From Loktanella salsilacus (GTDB taxonomy: Bacteria > Pseudomonadota > Alphaproteobacteria > Rhodobacterales > Rhodobacteraceae), in the NCBI RefSeq assembly GCF_900114485.1, contig NZ_FOTF01000001.1:264739-328738 (forward strand): a DNA stretch of 64,000 bases, read 5' to 3'. Every line of letters begins with the position of its first letter. The first letter of the stretch is position 1. Below, one piece after another: positions 1 through 11,590 of the stretch. The notes below the pieces were generated by a model, which saw nothing but the letters and a program-made list of their open reading frames with translations, searched no databases and was not told the DNA's origin. The translations under genes were made by a program, and so were the position numbers.

Positions 1-115
1 TGCCAATCGCAATCATGACGTAAGCAAAGCGCCAGTGATGGTCCCGGCTAGGAAACATTGCGGCGACATTCGCAGCAATCAGCCAGATCAGCGCCATCAG
101 GATCGGCGCGCTCAT
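1..115 (-). CDS. DUF2484-like small membrane protein (partial, runs off window)
   Basis: Translated by hand from the ATG at 115-113, which overlaps the stop of the preceding DUF2484 gene as ATGA. The 38 visible residues begin [20 protein letters not shown] and continue with a short charged stretch and a second hydrophobic start, which fits a small two- or three-helix membrane protein. Rhodobacteraceae often carry DUF2484 genes between murC and murB, so this is probably a second copy of the same family. The C-terminus lies outside the window. Function is unknown. Confidence 0.65.
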   Translation of the reverse strand, partial: MSAPILMALIWLIAANVAAMFPSRDHHWRFAYVMIAIG

Positions 116-374
116 TTCAGCAACTCGGACGGCAGCGCCGGGTTTTGGCCCCGCGCCCGCGCCCAGAAATAGCGCAGTGGATTGCGGAACATGGACCCAA
201 AGGCCAAAAGTGCGGCCACACCGACCAGCCAACCGAAATCAAACCCCAGCCAGACGATTAAGACCGGGGCGGCGACAAGCAAGGCAATCCCCGGCACCAT
301 CTGTAAGCGCATTGGCAAAAAGGCGGTGATCGTCGCCGCCAGCACCCAAAGCGCGCCAATCAGGACAGACCAGA

Positions 375-378
<4 letters not shown>
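112..378 (-). CDS. DUF2484 family small membrane protein
   Basis: The 88-residue protein is hydrophobic, with three probable membrane helices and a basic C-terminal tail ([17 protein letters not shown]). I chose the GTG at 378-376 because it overlaps the murC TGA as GTGA. The longer reading frame would begin well inside murC with residues that do not look like a membrane protein. The following gene starts inside its stop codon, so murC and two DUF2484-like genes are translationally coupled. The family is unassigned in function. Its fixed place in the cell-wall cluster suggests an envelope role, but that is inference. Confidence 0.75.
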
Positions 379-1772
<1,394 letters not shown>

Positions 1773-1788
1773 CGTCTTATTCCGTTCA

Positions 1789-2877
1789 TCAGTGTCTTGC
1801 GTCCGCCAACTGCTGCACCAGTTGGACCAGCCGCGCTGTAGCGTCAGGCGTCCCGCAGGACAAGGCAGCACGGGACATTTGCAGCGCGCCGGACGGATGC
1901 GTCAGCACCGTTTCCATGTGCTCGGCCAAGCTTTCGGCGTTAAATTTACTTTCCGGCATCAAGATGGCAGCGCCCGCATCCACCATCTGCCGCGCATTGG
2001 CGCTTTGGTGGTCCTGCGCTGCAGCAGCATAAGGGATCAGCACCGCGGGGCGGCCAATCACGGTCAGGTCGGCAATCGTGCTTGCGCCAGACCGGGCGAT
2101 CACCAATTGCGCCTCGGCCAACCGGGTCGGCATATCGTCAAAGAAGGTGCGAATATCTGCGTTGATCCCGCGGGCTGCATAAAACGCATTCACCCGGTCG
2201 ACATCCTCGGCCCGGGCTTGCTGAAATACGCGAATATTGCGGCGCAGTGCCTCTGGCAGCAGCGCGATCCCAGCCGGCACCACGTCCGACAAGATCCGCG
2301 CGCCTTGGCTTCCGCCAACGACAAGCACGGACATCGGATAATCGCCAGGCGGAATATACCCCGCCCCCGCGCGGTCCAAAATGGACTGCCGTACCGGATT
2401 GCCGACATGCTCGCCGGTCGCGCCGTCCGGCAGCGCAGTTGGCCAAGTCCCGCACGCCACCATATCGACGCGCTTGGCAAAGACCTGATTGACCCGGCCC
2501 AGCACCCCGTTCTGTTCGTGGATCATGCGCGGAATGCGCAACAACGTCGCCGCTGTCATCGCCGGAATGGCCGGATAGCCGCCAAAGCCAACAACCACAT
2601 CGGGACGATCCCGCCGCATCGCCATGACAGCGCTCAGCGATCCACCCGCAATCCGCAAAGGCACCGCAACCTTCGCCAGTGCGCCGCCGCGGGCAAAGGT
2701 GCCGCTATCGACCTGCACAACCTCGACCGCGTCAGGAAAGCCGCCTACGTAACGCGCGCCGCGCGGATCCGTGCTCAACTTCACCCGCCAACCCAGATCC
2801 AGCATCGCCTCGGCCAAGGCCTGCGCCGGGAACATATGCCCGCCGGTACCGCCCGCCGCCATCATCAAGAGTGGCAT
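1789..2877 (-). CDS. murG: Lipid II synthase MurG (GlcNAc transferase)
   Basis: Membrane-associated glycosyltransferase that transfers GlcNAc from UDP-GlcNAc to lipid I, giving lipid II. The 362-residue protein has the N-terminal GGTGGH loop at about residues 9-14, the EQNGVLGR segment and the C-terminal donor-binding region ([20 protein letters not shown]). I chose the ATG at 2877 because a GGAGG ribosome site sits seven bases upstream; the longer ATG at 2889 overlaps that site. It lies between ftsW and murC on the same strand, the usual dcw order. Confidence 0.96.
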   Translation of the reverse strand: MPLLMMAAGGTGGHMFPAQALAEAMLDLGWRVKLSTDPRGARYVGGFPDAVEVVQVDSGTFARGGALAKVAVPLRIAGGSLSAVMAMRRDRPDVVVGFGGYPAIPAMTAATLLRIPRMIHEQNGVLGRVNQVFAKRVDMVACGTWPTALPDGATGEHVGNPVRQSILDRAGAGYIPPGDYPMSVLVVGGSQGARILSDVVPAGIALLPEALRRNIRVFQQARAEDVDRVNAFYAARGINADIRTFFDDMPTRLAEAQLVIARSGASTIADLTVIGRPAVLIPYAAAAQDHQSANARQMVDAGAAILMPESKFNAESLAEHMETVLTHPSGALQMSRAALSCGTPDATARLVQLVQQLADARH

Positions 2878-2889
2878 AACGCCCTCCAT

Positions 2890-2919
2890 TCACCTTGCCA
2901 GATAAACTCCGGGGGGAGT
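2890..2919 (-). repeat. Dispersed intergenic element, copy 1
   Basis: Between the ftsW stop and the murG start. Read on the minus strand it contains CCCCCCGGAGTTTATCTGGC followed by AAGGTGA. This resembles five other intergenic copies in the window (24815, 41249, 50444, and two at 31343-31447) with an approximate core GGAGTATTT, two or more variable bases, then GGCAAGATGAAG. It looks like a degenerate family of short intergenic sequences. Similarity was judged by eye. Confidence 0.45.
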
Positions 2920-2980
2920 CCGCAGGACGGGGGGCTGGCCCCCCATCTTCGCGCCTGCACGATTTTTCTACGAAAAACGT

Positions 2981-4150
2981 TCACCGCCCGACGCGCCGCA
3001 TCAGGATATCGCCAATCTCGCCTTGTGGGCGCGAGCGCGTCAGCGCCAGCAACATGCCGACGGCGATGCCGCCCGCGATTAAGGACGATCCGCCATAGCT
3101 GACGAACGGCAGGGTCATGCCCTTAGCTGGCAGCAAGCGCACGGCCACGCCCATGTTGATCATCGCTTGTACGCCAAAGGCGCAGGCCAGACCCGTGCCC
3201 GCCAGCCGTACAAACGGATCGCGCTCTTTCATCAGCCGCATCAGGCTGCGCACCACGATAACGCCGTACAGGGTGATGATCGCCATCACACAAATCAGGC
3301 CGTATTCCTCTGCCGCGACAGCAATGATAAAGTCAGTATGCGCGTCCGGCAGCGACCATTTCACCTGCCCCTCGCCCACGCCGACACCGAAAAATCCGCC
3401 TTCGCGGATCGCATTCGTCGCATAGCCAAGCTGGGTGCGCGGATCGACATCGGGGCTAAGGAAACCATCGATGCGGCGGGCAAAGTGTTCGGACATGTTA
3501 TACGAAAATACACCCACGCCCCCGACAACACCGCCAAGGGCGATCAGCAAGGTCATCGGTGCTCCGGCGACGAAATACATCACGCCCCATGAAAACAGCA
3601 CCAGACAGGCCTGACCAAAGTCAGGCTGCAGCGCCAGAAACGCCACAATCACAATCGTCAGGATAAACGAATACATCCGTCCCGGAGGACCGCCCACACT
3701 CAGCCCCGCCGCCATCAACCACGCAGCGACAACCACAAAGCCGGGCTTCAGGAACTCGCTGGGCTGCACAGAGGCAAAGCCGAAGGAATACCAGCGCACG
3801 GCACCCTTGCCAAAATCCGTGCCAAAAATCGGCAGCAACGCCAGCGCAACAAAGGCGCAGGCAAAGCCGATGACCGCAAGCCGGCGCACCATCACGGGGG
3901 TCATCATCGACACGCCAAACATGGCGATCAAGGCCATGCCGCCAAAGAAGCCTTGGCGGGTCACATAATAAAAGGGGCTAAGACCGTTTTTAGCCGCAAG
4001 CGGCGGCGAAGACGCCAGCCCCAGAAGCAGCCCAATGCCGAAAAGCGCCAAAATGCAGCACATGCTCCATTTGTCGATCGTCCGCCACCAGCGCGGCAGA
4101 ACAGGATCACCTGCCACAACGCGCGGCGCGCCATACACCATTTCGGTCAT
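2981..4150 (-). CDS. ftsW: Lipid II polymerase / division protein FtsW (SEDS)
   Basis: SEDS-family septal peptidoglycan glycosyltransferase that works with FtsI at the division site. The 389-residue protein has about ten hydrophobic segments, the QPSEFLKPGF motif after TM4-5, and the C-terminal LPAKGMTLPFVSYGGSSLI signature typical of FtsW/RodA. A nearby second ATG at 4141 is an alternative start. It lies upstream of murG. It is separated from murD by a gene on the opposite strand, so its promoter must lie in the 159-base gap shared with that gene, or transcription must pass through it. Confidence 0.95.
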   Translation of the reverse strand: MTEMVYGAPRVVAGDPVLPRWWRTIDKWSMCCILALFGIGLLLGLASSPPLAAKNGLSPFYYVTRQGFFGGMALIAMFGVSMMTPVMVRRLAVIGFACAFVALALLPIFGTDFGKGAVRWYSFGFASVQPSEFLKPGFVVVAAWLMAAGLSVGGPPGRMYSFILTIVIVAFLALQPDFGQACLVLFSWGVMYFVAGAPMTLLIALGGVVGGVGVFSYNMSEHFARRIDGFLSPDVDPRTQLGYATNAIREGGFFGVGVGEGQVKWSLPDAHTDFIIAVAAEEYGLICVMAIITLYGVIVVRSLMRLMKERDPFVRLAGTGLACAFGVQAMINMGVAVRLLPAKGMTLPFVSYGGSSLIAGGIAVGMLLALTRSRPQGEIGDILMRRVGR

Positions 4151-4309
4151 CGTATTACCGCCTTGACTGCCTCATGTCCGCGTTTTCCGCGGATCTATTC
4201 CGCCAGCTTAACCCGGCCTGCGCGTCATTTCCACTTCAAATCGCGCGGCAGGCGAAAATCACGCCCCTGCCCCCTTGCTTTGATGCGTTTTCCGCGCCAG
4301 TTCCGGTGG

Positions 4310-5482
4310 ATGCATGTCCACACCCTGATCCTTGGCGCTGGCGCCGCCGGCCTGATGGCCGCCGCCCACGCTGGCCCCGATACGCTGGTCGTTGACCATG
4401 CCCGCGCGCCGGGCGAGAAAATCCGCATCTCTGGCGGGGGGCGCTGCAATTTCACGAATATGCACACCAGCCCGGACCGCTTTATCAGCCAGAACCCGCA
4501 TTTCGCGAAATCGGCGCTGTCGCGCTATACGCAATGGGATTTCATCGCGCTGGTCGATGCGCATGGGATCGCGCACCACGAAAAGACGCTGGGCCAGTTG
4601 TTCTGCGACGGCTCTGCCAAGCAAATCGTGCAGATGCTGCTGACCGAGGCAGAGCGTGCTGGCGCAAAAATCTGGCTGGACACCGCGATTGGCGCGGTCC
4701 GCCACGACGGCATGTTCCTCGTCACGCTAACACGGGGTGGACGCGACATTGACGTGACCGCCGATAACCTGATCCTTGCCACGGGGGGCAAATCCATCCC
4801 CAAGATGGGCGCGACCGATCTGGCCTACCGCGTGGCGGCGCAGTTTGATCTGCCTTTGGTGACGCCGCGCCCCGGGCTGGTGCCCTTCACCTTTACGGAC
4901 GAGCGTTTCAAACCGCTGGCAGGCACCGCCCTGCCCGCGCGGGTGACGGCGCAAGGCCCCGGCTTTACCGAGGCGCTGCTCTTCACGCATCGCGGCCTGT
5001 CCGGCCCGGCCATCTTGCAGGCCTCGTCCTATTGGCCCGAGGGTGATCCGATCACGGTCGATTTGTCCCCTGCCGCGCCGCTGGGCGATATTCTGATTGC
5101 CGCAAAACAGACCGAAGGGCGCAAAGGCCTGACCAGCGTGCTGTCGCGCCACCTGCCCGCGCGATTGGTGCAATACCTTGCGCCGGACTGGCCAACGGCA
5201 AACCTTGCAGACCTGCCGGACGCCGCGCTGCGCGATTTAGGCACGGCCCTGCATCAGTGGCAGCTAACCCCGACCGGCACCGAAGGTTATCGCACCGCAG
5301 AGGTTACGCTGGGCGGTATCGACACCGCCGCGCTGAATTCCCGCACGATGGAGGCCAAGACCGTGCCGGGCCTGTTTGCTATTGGCGAGGCCGTCGATGT
5401 TACCGGCTGGCTGGGCGGATATAACTTTCAGTGGGCCTGGTCGTCGGGCTGGGCCGCAGGCACCGCCATCGCAGGGCGATAA
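4310..5482 (+). CDS. NAD(P)/FAD-dependent oxidoreductase, HI0933/BaiN-type flavoprotein
   Basis: The 390-residue product begins MHVHTLILGAGAAGLMAAAH, a dinucleotide-binding Rossmann fold, followed by PGEKIRISGGGRCNFTN, the conserved segment of the HI0933/BaiN flavoprotein family. The C-terminus has a second FAD-contacting motif (GLFAIGEAVDVTGWLGGYNF). The start is the ATG directly before the Rossmann strand; the open frame upstream is basic and unrelated to the family. The physiological substrate is not known; relatives are annotated as aminoacetone oxidase or BaiN-like. It sits on the plus strand inside the dcw cluster, divergent from ftsW and convergent with murD. Confidence 0.88.
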   Translation: MHVHTLILGAGAAGLMAAAHAGPDTLVVDHARAPGEKIRISGGGRCNFTNMHTSPDRFISQNPHFAKSALSRYTQWDFIALVDAHGIAHHEKTLGQLFCDGSAKQIVQMLLTEAERAGAKIWLDTAIGAVRHDGMFLVTLTRGGRDIDVTADNLILATGGKSIPKMGATDLAYRVAAQFDLPLVTPRPGLVPFTFTDERFKPLAGTALPARVTAQGPGFTEALLFTHRGLSGPAILQASSYWPEGDPITVDLSPAAPLGDILIAAKQTEGRKGLTSVLSRHLPARLVQYLAPDWPTANLADLPDAALRDLGTALHQWQLTPTGTEGYRTAEVTLGGIDTAALNSRTMEAKTVPGLFAIGEAVDVTGWLGGYNFQWAWSSGWAAGTAIAGR

Positions 5483-5503
5483 CGGTGCAGTCAATTTTCG
5501 CCC

Positions 5504-6901
5504 CTAAGCGATGCCAGCCAGCACCTGCGCGGTGAAATCATCGCCCCGCGCGGCAAAGCTGTCGTATTGGTCAAAAGACGCACAGGCCGGGGCCAACAGC
5601 ACCACTTCGCCCGCCACCGCATCGGCGCGGGCGCGGGCCACAGCGACGTCCATTGTGCCGCAGATCTCGGCCTCGATCCCCCGCAATTGACGGGCAAAGC
5701 TTTCGGCCTCGCGCCCGATGACATAGGCTTTTTTGACCGCGCCAAGATGCGGCAATAGCCCATCAAGCCCGCCTTCTTTTTGCAGACCGCCGCAAATCCA
5801 GCGGATCGCGGGAAAGGCCTGCAACGCCTTCGCTGCGGCGTCGACGTTGGTGGCTTTGCTGTCGTTGACGAACTGCACGCCGCCCGCTTCGGCGACCAAC
5901 TGACTGCGATGCGGCAGACCGGGATAGCTGTGCAAAGCCGCCTCAATCCCCTTGGGGCCGATCCCCAGCGTGCGCACGGCCGCATAGGCGGCGCAGGCGT
6001 TTTGATGGTTATGCGCGCCCGGCAATCCCTTGATGCCGCGCAGATCAATAGACGCCATTTGCTTGCCCCGGCGATATTCGCTTAGGAAGCCTTTGCGCGC
6101 AAAGACCGTCCAGCCGTCGGTCAGCTTGCGATTGACAGAAACGCGGATCAGGCGGTCGTCGCCAAAGTTTTCCACCAGCTGGTTCGCCAGTGACCGGCCT
6201 TCGTTTTCATCGACACCAATAACGCAGCGGTCCGGCCCGCCTTCGGCGAACAGACGGCGCTTGGCGGCGAAATAGCCGCCCAGTCCGGCGTGGCGGTCCA
6301 GATGGTCGGGGCTGATATTGGTCAAAACCGCAACGTCTGGCGTCAGGTTCCGGGCCAGATCGGTCTGATAGCTCGACAGTTCCAGCACCACGACTTCGCC
6401 GTCATGCGCGGGGTCGATGTCGAGCACGCCGCGGCCGATGTTGCCAGCCAATTGCGCCGGGCGGCCGTTTTCCACAAGGATGTGGTGGATCAAGGCCGAG
6501 GTCGTAGATTTGCCGTTCGATCCGGTGATCGCGATCACGCGGGGTGCGGCATCGAACCCATCCCAATCGTCGGTGGCATAGGAGCGAAAGAACAGGCCAA
6601 TATCATTATCCACGGGCACGCCCGCATCCCATGCCGCCGCGATGACGGGGTTTGGCGAGGGGTACAGGTGCGGAATGCCGGGGGATACGATCAGCGCGGC
6701 GATGCCGTCAAAGGCACCGGGTGCGGTCAGATCGCGCACGATCCAGCCTTCAGCCTCTGCCGTGTCGCGGCCCCGCGGGCTGTCGTCCCATACGATCGGC
6801 GTTGCGCCGCCAGCGGCCAAGGCGCGGGCCGTCGCCAGTCCCGACCGGCCAAGCCCCAGTACAGCAACCTGCCGTCCGTCATATCCTTGAACCGGTATCA
6901 T
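5504..6901 (-). CDS. murD: UDP-MurNAc-L-alanine--D-glutamate ligase MurD
   Basis: Cytoplasmic ligase adding D-glutamate to UDP-MurNAc-L-Ala. The 465-residue protein has an N-terminal [12 protein letters not shown]ossmann motif, the ATP loop [14 protein letters not shown] near residues 120-135, [12 protein letters not shown] in the central domain and [13 protein letters not shown] in the C-terminal domain. I chose the ATG at 6901 because a GGGGTG purine-rich site precedes it; an in-frame ATG at 6931 is less well placed. Its 3' end faces the flavoprotein gene with a 21-base gap. Confidence 0.95.
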   Translation of the reverse strand: MIPVQGYDGRQVAVLGLGRSGLATARALAAGGATPIVWDDSPRGRDTAEAEGWIVRDLTAPGAFDGIAALIVSPGIPHLYPSPNPVIAAAWDAGVPVDNDIGLFFRSYATDDWDGFDAAPRVIAITGSNGKSTTSALIHHILVENGRPAQLAGNIGRGVLDIDPAHDGEVVVLELSSYQTDLARNLTPDVAVLTNISPDHLDRHAGLGGYFAAKRRLFAEGGPDRCVIGVDENEGRSLANQLVENFGDDRLIRVSVNRKLTDGWTVFARKGFLSEYRRGKQMASIDLRGIKGLPGAHNHQNACAAYAAVRTLGIGPKGIEAALHSYPGLPHRSQLVAEAGGVQFVNDSKATNVDAAAKALQAFPAIRWICGGLQKEGGLDGLLPHLGAVKKAYVIGREAESFARQLRGIEAEICGTMDVAVARARADAVAGEVVLLAPACASFDQYDSFAARGDDFTAQVLAGIA

Positions 6902-6962
6902 CGCGCACCCCATGGCTGTTTGGGCGGACATTGCCCTGTGCGGGGTCCGGGATGCAAGAGCG

Positions 6963-7439
6963 TCAGCGCACGGGGGGCGCGCCGAATTGCATTCCGGGTC
7001 CGGTTCCTGCGTTCAACGTCCAGACGGCAGCGATGAACTGGTGCATGGGGCGGGCAAAACCCTGATCATCCTCAATCACCAGGCTGCGCCATGCGCCATT
7101 TACCTGAAGCGGAATGCTGGGCCCGTCATAGGCAAGGTACAGGTCTGGGTTGCTGTCTGGCAGATCATCATCCGCCGGATCAGCAAGCGGGACGCCGCGG
7201 GCCATGCGTGTCATCGCGTCCAGAATTAAAAAGGTCTGTCTGGCCCTGCGCCCGGCAAAGAAGATAGGCGCGCGGTATTTGCCATCAATCATGGCGTCAA
7301 AAATATAGTCAGCCCGCGCATTGCGCCGCACACCGGGCAAAAGCGACAGGTTCAAGCTGCACAGATCGTATTTAAACAGACCTGCGTCTTCGTAACTGGG
7401 GGTCACCAACGCGGGGTCGAGACGGTTATCAGGCATCAT
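6963..7439 (-). CDS. Conserved-looking protein of unknown function in the dcw cluster
   Basis: I do not recognise this 158-residue protein. It has no signal peptide and no membrane segment. It starts with [20 protein letters not shown] and is of mixed charge with several short hydrophobic strands, so it is probably a soluble alpha/beta protein. It lies between mraY and murD on the same strand, with gaps of 123 and 61 bases. The antisense and other frames here are poorer, and codon use is like that of its neighbours. A role linked to cell-wall synthesis would be guesswork from position alone. Confidence 0.6.
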   Translation of the reverse strand: MMPDNRLDPALVTPSYEDAGLFKYDLCSLNLSLLPGVRRNARADYIFDAMIDGKYRAPIFFAGRRARQTFLILDAMTRMARGVPLADPADDDLPDSNPDLYLAYDGPSIPLQVNGAWRSLVIEDDQGFARPMHQFIAAVWTLNAGTGPGMQFGAPPVR

Positions 7440-7562
7440 CCATACTTTCGCCAGTCACTGCCGCACCATGTTTAGGCCGCAGGTCTGAATGAAAGGTGAA
7501 TGCCTATGCTAAAGCGAAGGTCATCACGGGGGACCGGCGGGCCCCCGCAGATGCATGCTGGA

Positions 7563-8645
7563 TTACCGTACCTTCAGCGTCGCAAGGCCGATCATCGCGA
7601 GGATCAGCGAGATGATCCAAAAGCGGATGACGATCTGCGGCTCGGCCCAGCCCTTTTTCTCGTAATGGTGGTGGATCGGGGCCATCAGGAACACGCGTTT
7701 TCCCGTGCGCTTGAAATACAGCACTTGGATGATGACGCTCAGCGCCTCGACCACGAACAAACCGCCGACGATGGCCAAGACGATCTCGTGCTTGGTCGCG
7801 ACAGCGATTGCACCCAGCGCGCCGCCAAGGGCAAGCGATCCGGTGTCGCCCATGAACACGGCGGCGGGCGGTGCGTTATACCACAAGAACCCAAGGCCAC
7901 CGCCGATCAGGCCAGCGCAGAACACCAAAATCTCACCCGAGTCAGGCACATAGTGCAGGCCAAGGCTTAGGGAAAAGTCAACGCGGCCAACGAAGTAGGC
8001 GATGATGCCAAAGGTGCCCGCAGCGATCATCACAGGCATGATGGCAAGGCCGTCCAGACCGTCGGTCAGGTTCACCGCATTGGCCGCGCCCACAATCACG
8101 ATGATCGAAAAGGGCACGAACAGGAAACCCATGTTGATCAACACGTCCTTAAAGATCGGCACGGCCAGTTGGTTCGTCAGCTCTGCCGGATGGTATTGCG
8201 CCGCCCAATAGCCCGCAATCGCGGCGATCAGCAGGCCCAGCACAATGCGGACCCGGCCCGACACGCCGTTGGTATTCTGCTTGCTAACCTTCGCGTAATC
8301 GTCGGCAAAGCCGATGGCAGCAAAGGCCAGCGTCACAAACAGCACCATCCAGACGTAAGGGTTATCCAGCCGCGCCCAAAGCAGGGTCGAGGTCGTCAGC
8401 GCGCCGACGATCAGCAGCCCGCCCATGGTTGGCGTGCCAGCCTTGGCAAAGTGCCCCTCTGGCCCGTCAGTGCGGATCGGTTGACCCTTGCCTTGCTTGC
8501 GGCGCAGCACGTTGATCAGTGGCAGACCAAAGATAAAGCCGAACACCAGCGCGGTCAGGAACGCCCCGCCCGCGCGAAATGTGATATAGCGGAACAGATT
8601 GAAAAAATCGCCGCCGTCCGACAGCTCTGTCAGCCAATACAACAT
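7563..8645 (-). CDS. mraY: Phospho-MurNAc-pentapeptide transferase MraY
   Basis: Integral membrane enzyme that makes lipid I from UDP-MurNAc-pentapeptide and undecaprenyl phosphate. The 360-residue length is typical. Signature segments are [12 protein letters not shown], the aspartate pair in [26 protein letters not shown], the metal-binding [15 protein letters not shown] and the C-terminal [13 protein letters not shown]. About ten hydrophobic helices are visible. It follows murF by 24 bases on the same strand. Confidence 0.97.
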   Translation of the reverse strand: MLYWLTELSDGGDFFNLFRYITFRAGGAFLTALVFGFIFGLPLINVLRRKQGKGQPIRTDGPEGHFAKAGTPTMGGLLIVGALTTSTLLWARLDNPYVWMVLFVTLAFAAIGFADDYAKVSKQNTNGVSGRVRIVLGLLIAAIAGYWAAQYHPAELTNQLAVPIFKDVLINMGFLFVPFSIIVIVGAANAVNLTDGLDGLAIMPVMIAAGTFGIIAYFVGRVDFSLSLGLHYVPDSGEILVFCAGLIGGGLGFLWYNAPPAAVFMGDTGSLALGGALGAIAVATKHEIVLAIVGGLFVVEALSVIIQVLYFKRTGKRVFLMAPIHHHYEKKGWAEPQIVIRFWIISLILAMIGLATLKVR

Positions 8646-8669
8646 CTGGTTATTTCCTTGCTTTTATCG

Positions 8670-10088
8670 TCAAGAGCGATGCCCGAGTTTGCGGATCGCG
8701 TCAACAACGCGGGACACTTTGCTGCCCTTTGATCCCTTGACCAGCACAACATCGCCTGCATCCACAAGGCGCGCGACCTGGCCTGCCAGATCGTCCGCCT
8801 CTGGTGCCCATTGGCCGCGCAGATCGGCAGGCAGGGCGTCAAACAGCGCCCGCATGCGCGGCCCTGCGCAATGCACGATATGCGCTTTGGCAAGATGAGG
8901 ATCGTCCGCAAGCGCGGTGTGCATCCCGATTTCGTCCGGCCCCAGTTCCAGCATATCGCCCAAGATCGCGACGCGGCGCCCTTTGACGATGCGGCCCACG
9001 CCGTCGCGCGGGGTGCTGGCCGACAGGACCTCTAGCGCGGCGGTCATGGATGTCGGGTTGGCGTTAAAGGCGTCGTCGATCAGGTCGAGGGTTTCTTCGG
9101 CAATGCCGTAATCCAGCACAACGATTTCGCGCGTGCCGCGCCCCATAGGCGGCTGCCACTGGCCAATATCCTGCGCCGCCTGCACCGGGTCCGCGCCAAG
9201 CGCATCGCAAGCAGCCAGCACGGCCACGGCGTTCATCGCGAAATGGCGGCCGGGGACAGAGAGTTTGAACAGATAGTCAGTGCCGTTGTGGCTGGCGTTA
9301 ATCACGGTCGCGCTGTCGGTGATGCGCACATCACCAAGCGCCCAGTCCGCGCCTTTGCCAAAGGTTGCGATCTTGTGCTGCCCTGCCGCCGCATGGTCCA
9401 GCAAGATGTGCGATGTCTCTAGGTCGGCGTTCAGTACGGCGATGCCGCCCGCCTCTAGCCCGTCCATGATCGAGGCTTTCTCGGCAGCGATGCCGGACAG
9501 TGCGCCAAAGGCCTCTAGATGCGCGGCGGCGACGGTGGTGACCATGGCAACATCGGGGCGCGCCAATTTAGCCAGCGGCGCGATCTCTCCGGGGTTGCTC
9601 ATGCCGATTTCGATGATCGCGAACTCGGTATCCGCAGGCATCCGCGCAAGGGTCAGGGGCACGCCCCAGTGGTTGTTATAAGACGCCTCTGCCGCGTGGG
9701 TACGTCCCTGCGGCGTCAGCGCGGCGCGCAGCATTTCCTTGGTCGATGTTTTACCGACAGAGCCGGTCACGGCCACAACGCGGGCCTGCGTGCGGGCGCG
9801 GGCTGCGGCACCCAGCGCCTCTAGCGCGCGCAGCACATCAACCACAATCAGCAGCGGCGCATCATCCGCCACGCCGTCCGGGCGGTGCGTGACCAATGCG
9901 GCGGCGGCCCCATTTGCCAGCGCCTGCGCCACGAATTCGTGCCCGTCGCGTGCGGCAGCAAGGGCGACGAACAGATCGCCCGGCTGCAAGGTGCGCGTGT
10001 CAATCGAGACACCGTTCGCATGCCAGTCACCTGTGACCGTCCCGCCGGTGGCAAGGGCGGCGTCAGCGGCGGTCCAAAGCGGGTTCAT
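8670..10088 (-). CDS. murF: UDP-MurNAc-tripeptide--D-Ala-D-Ala ligase MurF
   Basis: Cytoplasmic ligase adding D-Ala-D-Ala to complete the UDP-MurNAc-pentapeptide. The 472-residue product has an N-terminal domain with GVSIDTRTLQPGDLFVAL, the ATP loop VTGSVGKTSTKEML near residues 108-121 and a C-terminal region with DDAFNANPTSM and VLVKGSKGSKVS. The ATG overlaps the murE stop as ATGA, so the two are translationally coupled. Confidence 0.96.
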   Translation of the reverse strand: MNPLWTAADAALATGGTVTGDWHANGVSIDTRTLQPGDLFVALAAARDGHEFVAQALANGAAAALVTHRPDGVADDAPLLIVVDVLRALEALGAAARARTQARVVAVTGSVGKTSTKEMLRAALTPQGRTHAAEASYNNHWGVPLTLARMPADTEFAIIEIGMSNPGEIAPLAKLARPDVAMVTTVAAAHLEAFGALSGIAAEKASIMDGLEAGGIAVLNADLETSHILLDHAAAGQHKIATFGKGADWALGDVRITDSATVINASHNGTDYLFKLSVPGRHFAMNAVAVLAACDALGADPVQAAQDIGQWQPPMGRGTREIVVLDYGIAEETLDLIDDAFNANPTSMTAALEVLSASTPRDGVGRIVKGRRVAILGDMLELGPDEIGMHTALADDPHLAKAHIVHCAGPRMRALFDALPADLRGQWAPEADDLAGQVARLVDAGDVVLVKGSKGSKVSRVVDAIRKLGHRS

Positions 10089-11572
10089 ATCTTGCCTTCC
10101 AATGCGGCGACAGCAACGCTGGCTTGTTCCGCGTCGTCAAAGGGCAGCACCGTATCGCCGATGGTTTGCCCGGTTTCATGGCCTTTGCCTGCGATCAACA
10201 GCGCATCGCCCGGCCCCAGCGCGTCGATGCCGCGCAGGATTGCCTCGGCGCGGTCGCCGACCTCGATCACCTCGGCGGTGCCTTTTGCGCCGGCCAACAC
10301 GGCAGCACGGATATCCTCGGGCCGTTCAGAGCGGGGATTGTCGTCCGTCACGATCACCAGATCCGCGTTTTCCGCCGCCGCCTGCCCCATCAAGGGCCGC
10401 TTGCTAGCGTCGCGATCACCGCCAGCGCCGACGATAACGATCAGGCGGCCCATGACATGCGGCTTGAGCGCCTTGAGCGCGGTTTGCACGGCATCCGGCG
10501 TATGGGCGTAATCGACAAAAACCGTGGCCCCGTTATCGCGGCGCGCGACAAGTTGCATGCGCCCGCGCACGGTCGTCAGCTGGTCCATGACATCAAAGAC
10601 TTCGCCCGGAATAGCCCCCGCCGCGATGGCAAGGCCGCAGGCCAGCGCAACGTTATCCGCCTGAAAGCCGCCGATCAGGTTCAGCCGCGCAGTATGCGGG
10701 CGATCCTGCCAAGAAAAGCGCAGGTCTTGGCCCGTGTCGTCAAACCGCTGGCTGAGGATGCGCAGGCGCGCGTCCGGGTGGCGACCGACGCCGATCACTT
10801 CGATGCCGCGGGTGGTGCACAGGCTGGCAACCTCGTGCCCGCGTGGATCGTCAAAGTTCACGACGGCGACGCCGTCTTCGGACAGCACGCGGGTGAACAG
10901 GCCCATTTTGGCGTCAAAATACGCCTCGAACGTGTGGTGATAGTCCAGATGGTCCTGCGTGAAGTTGGTAAAGCCCGCCGCATGCAGCACGACGCCGTCA
11001 AGGCGGCGCTGGTCTAGGCCGTGGCTTGATGCCTCCATCGCGGCATGGGTGATGCCAGCGGCTTCGGCTTGCGCCAGTACGCGGTGCAGGGTCACGGGAT
11101 CAGGGGTGGTGTGATGCAGGGGCGCGGACCATGCGCCTTCGACCCCGGTGGTGCCAATGTTGATGCCGGGATAGCCAAGCGCCTCCCAGATCTGGCGGGT
11201 AAAGGTGGATACGCTGGTTTTGCCGTTGGTGCCGGTGACGGCGACCATGACGTCGGGGTGCGGTCCAAACCACAGCGATGCGGTCTGCGCCAAGGCTGCG
11301 CGGGGGTCTTCGGCGATGATCAGCGCGGCGTCCGATCCGGCCAGCGCCTCTGCTGCCAATTGCGCGCCGTCCGCGTCGGTCAGGATCGCGCTTGCGCCCT
11401 TTTCCAGCGCCATGGCGATAAAGGCAGCGCCATGCACTTTGCTGCCCGGCATCGCGGCGAACATATGGCCCGGCCGCACGGCGCGGCTGTCGGTTGTCAG
11501 GCCTGCAATCTGGGGTCTGCGGCCGCCTTGCGCCGTTAATCCCAGTTCCGCCAGCGTTTTTGTCTGCGCCAT
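10085..11572 (-). CDS. murE: UDP-MurNAc-L-Ala-D-Glu--meso-diaminopimelate ligase MurE
   Basis: Ligase adding the third residue of the stem peptide. The 495-residue protein has the N-terminal GLTTDSRAVRPGHMFAA, the ATP loop VTGTNGKTSVSTFTRQ near residue 115 and the C-terminal DDNPRSE. The DNPR motif is the known determinant for meso-diaminopimelate rather than lysine, so this organism should make Gram-negative-type A1-gamma peptidoglycan. It lies 18 bases downstream of ftsI and overlaps murF. Confidence 0.96.
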   Translation of the reverse strand: MAQTKTLAELGLTAQGGRRPQIAGLTTDSRAVRPGHMFAAMPGSKVHGAAFIAMALEKGASAILTDADGAQLAAEALAGSDAALIIAEDPRAALAQTASLWFGPHPDVMVAVTGTNGKTSVSTFTRQIWEALGYPGINIGTTGVEGAWSAPLHHTTPDPVTLHRVLAQAEAAGITHAAMEASSHGLDQRRLDGVVLHAAGFTNFTQDHLDYHHTFEAYFDAKMGLFTRVLSEDGVAVVNFDDPRGHEVASLCTTRGIEVIGVGRHPDARLRILSQRFDDTGQDLRFSWQDRPHTARLNLIGGFQADNVALACGLAIAAGAIPGEVFDVMDQLTTVRGRMQLVARRDNGATVFVDYAHTPDAVQTALKALKPHVMGRLIVIVGAGGDRDASKRPLMGQAAAENADLVIVTDDNPRSERPEDIRAAVLAGAKGTAEVIEVGDRAEAILRGIDALGPGDALLIAGKGHETGQTIGDTVLPFDDAEQASVAVAALEGKI

Positions 11573-11590
11573 GTCTTGGCCCTCGCCCGT

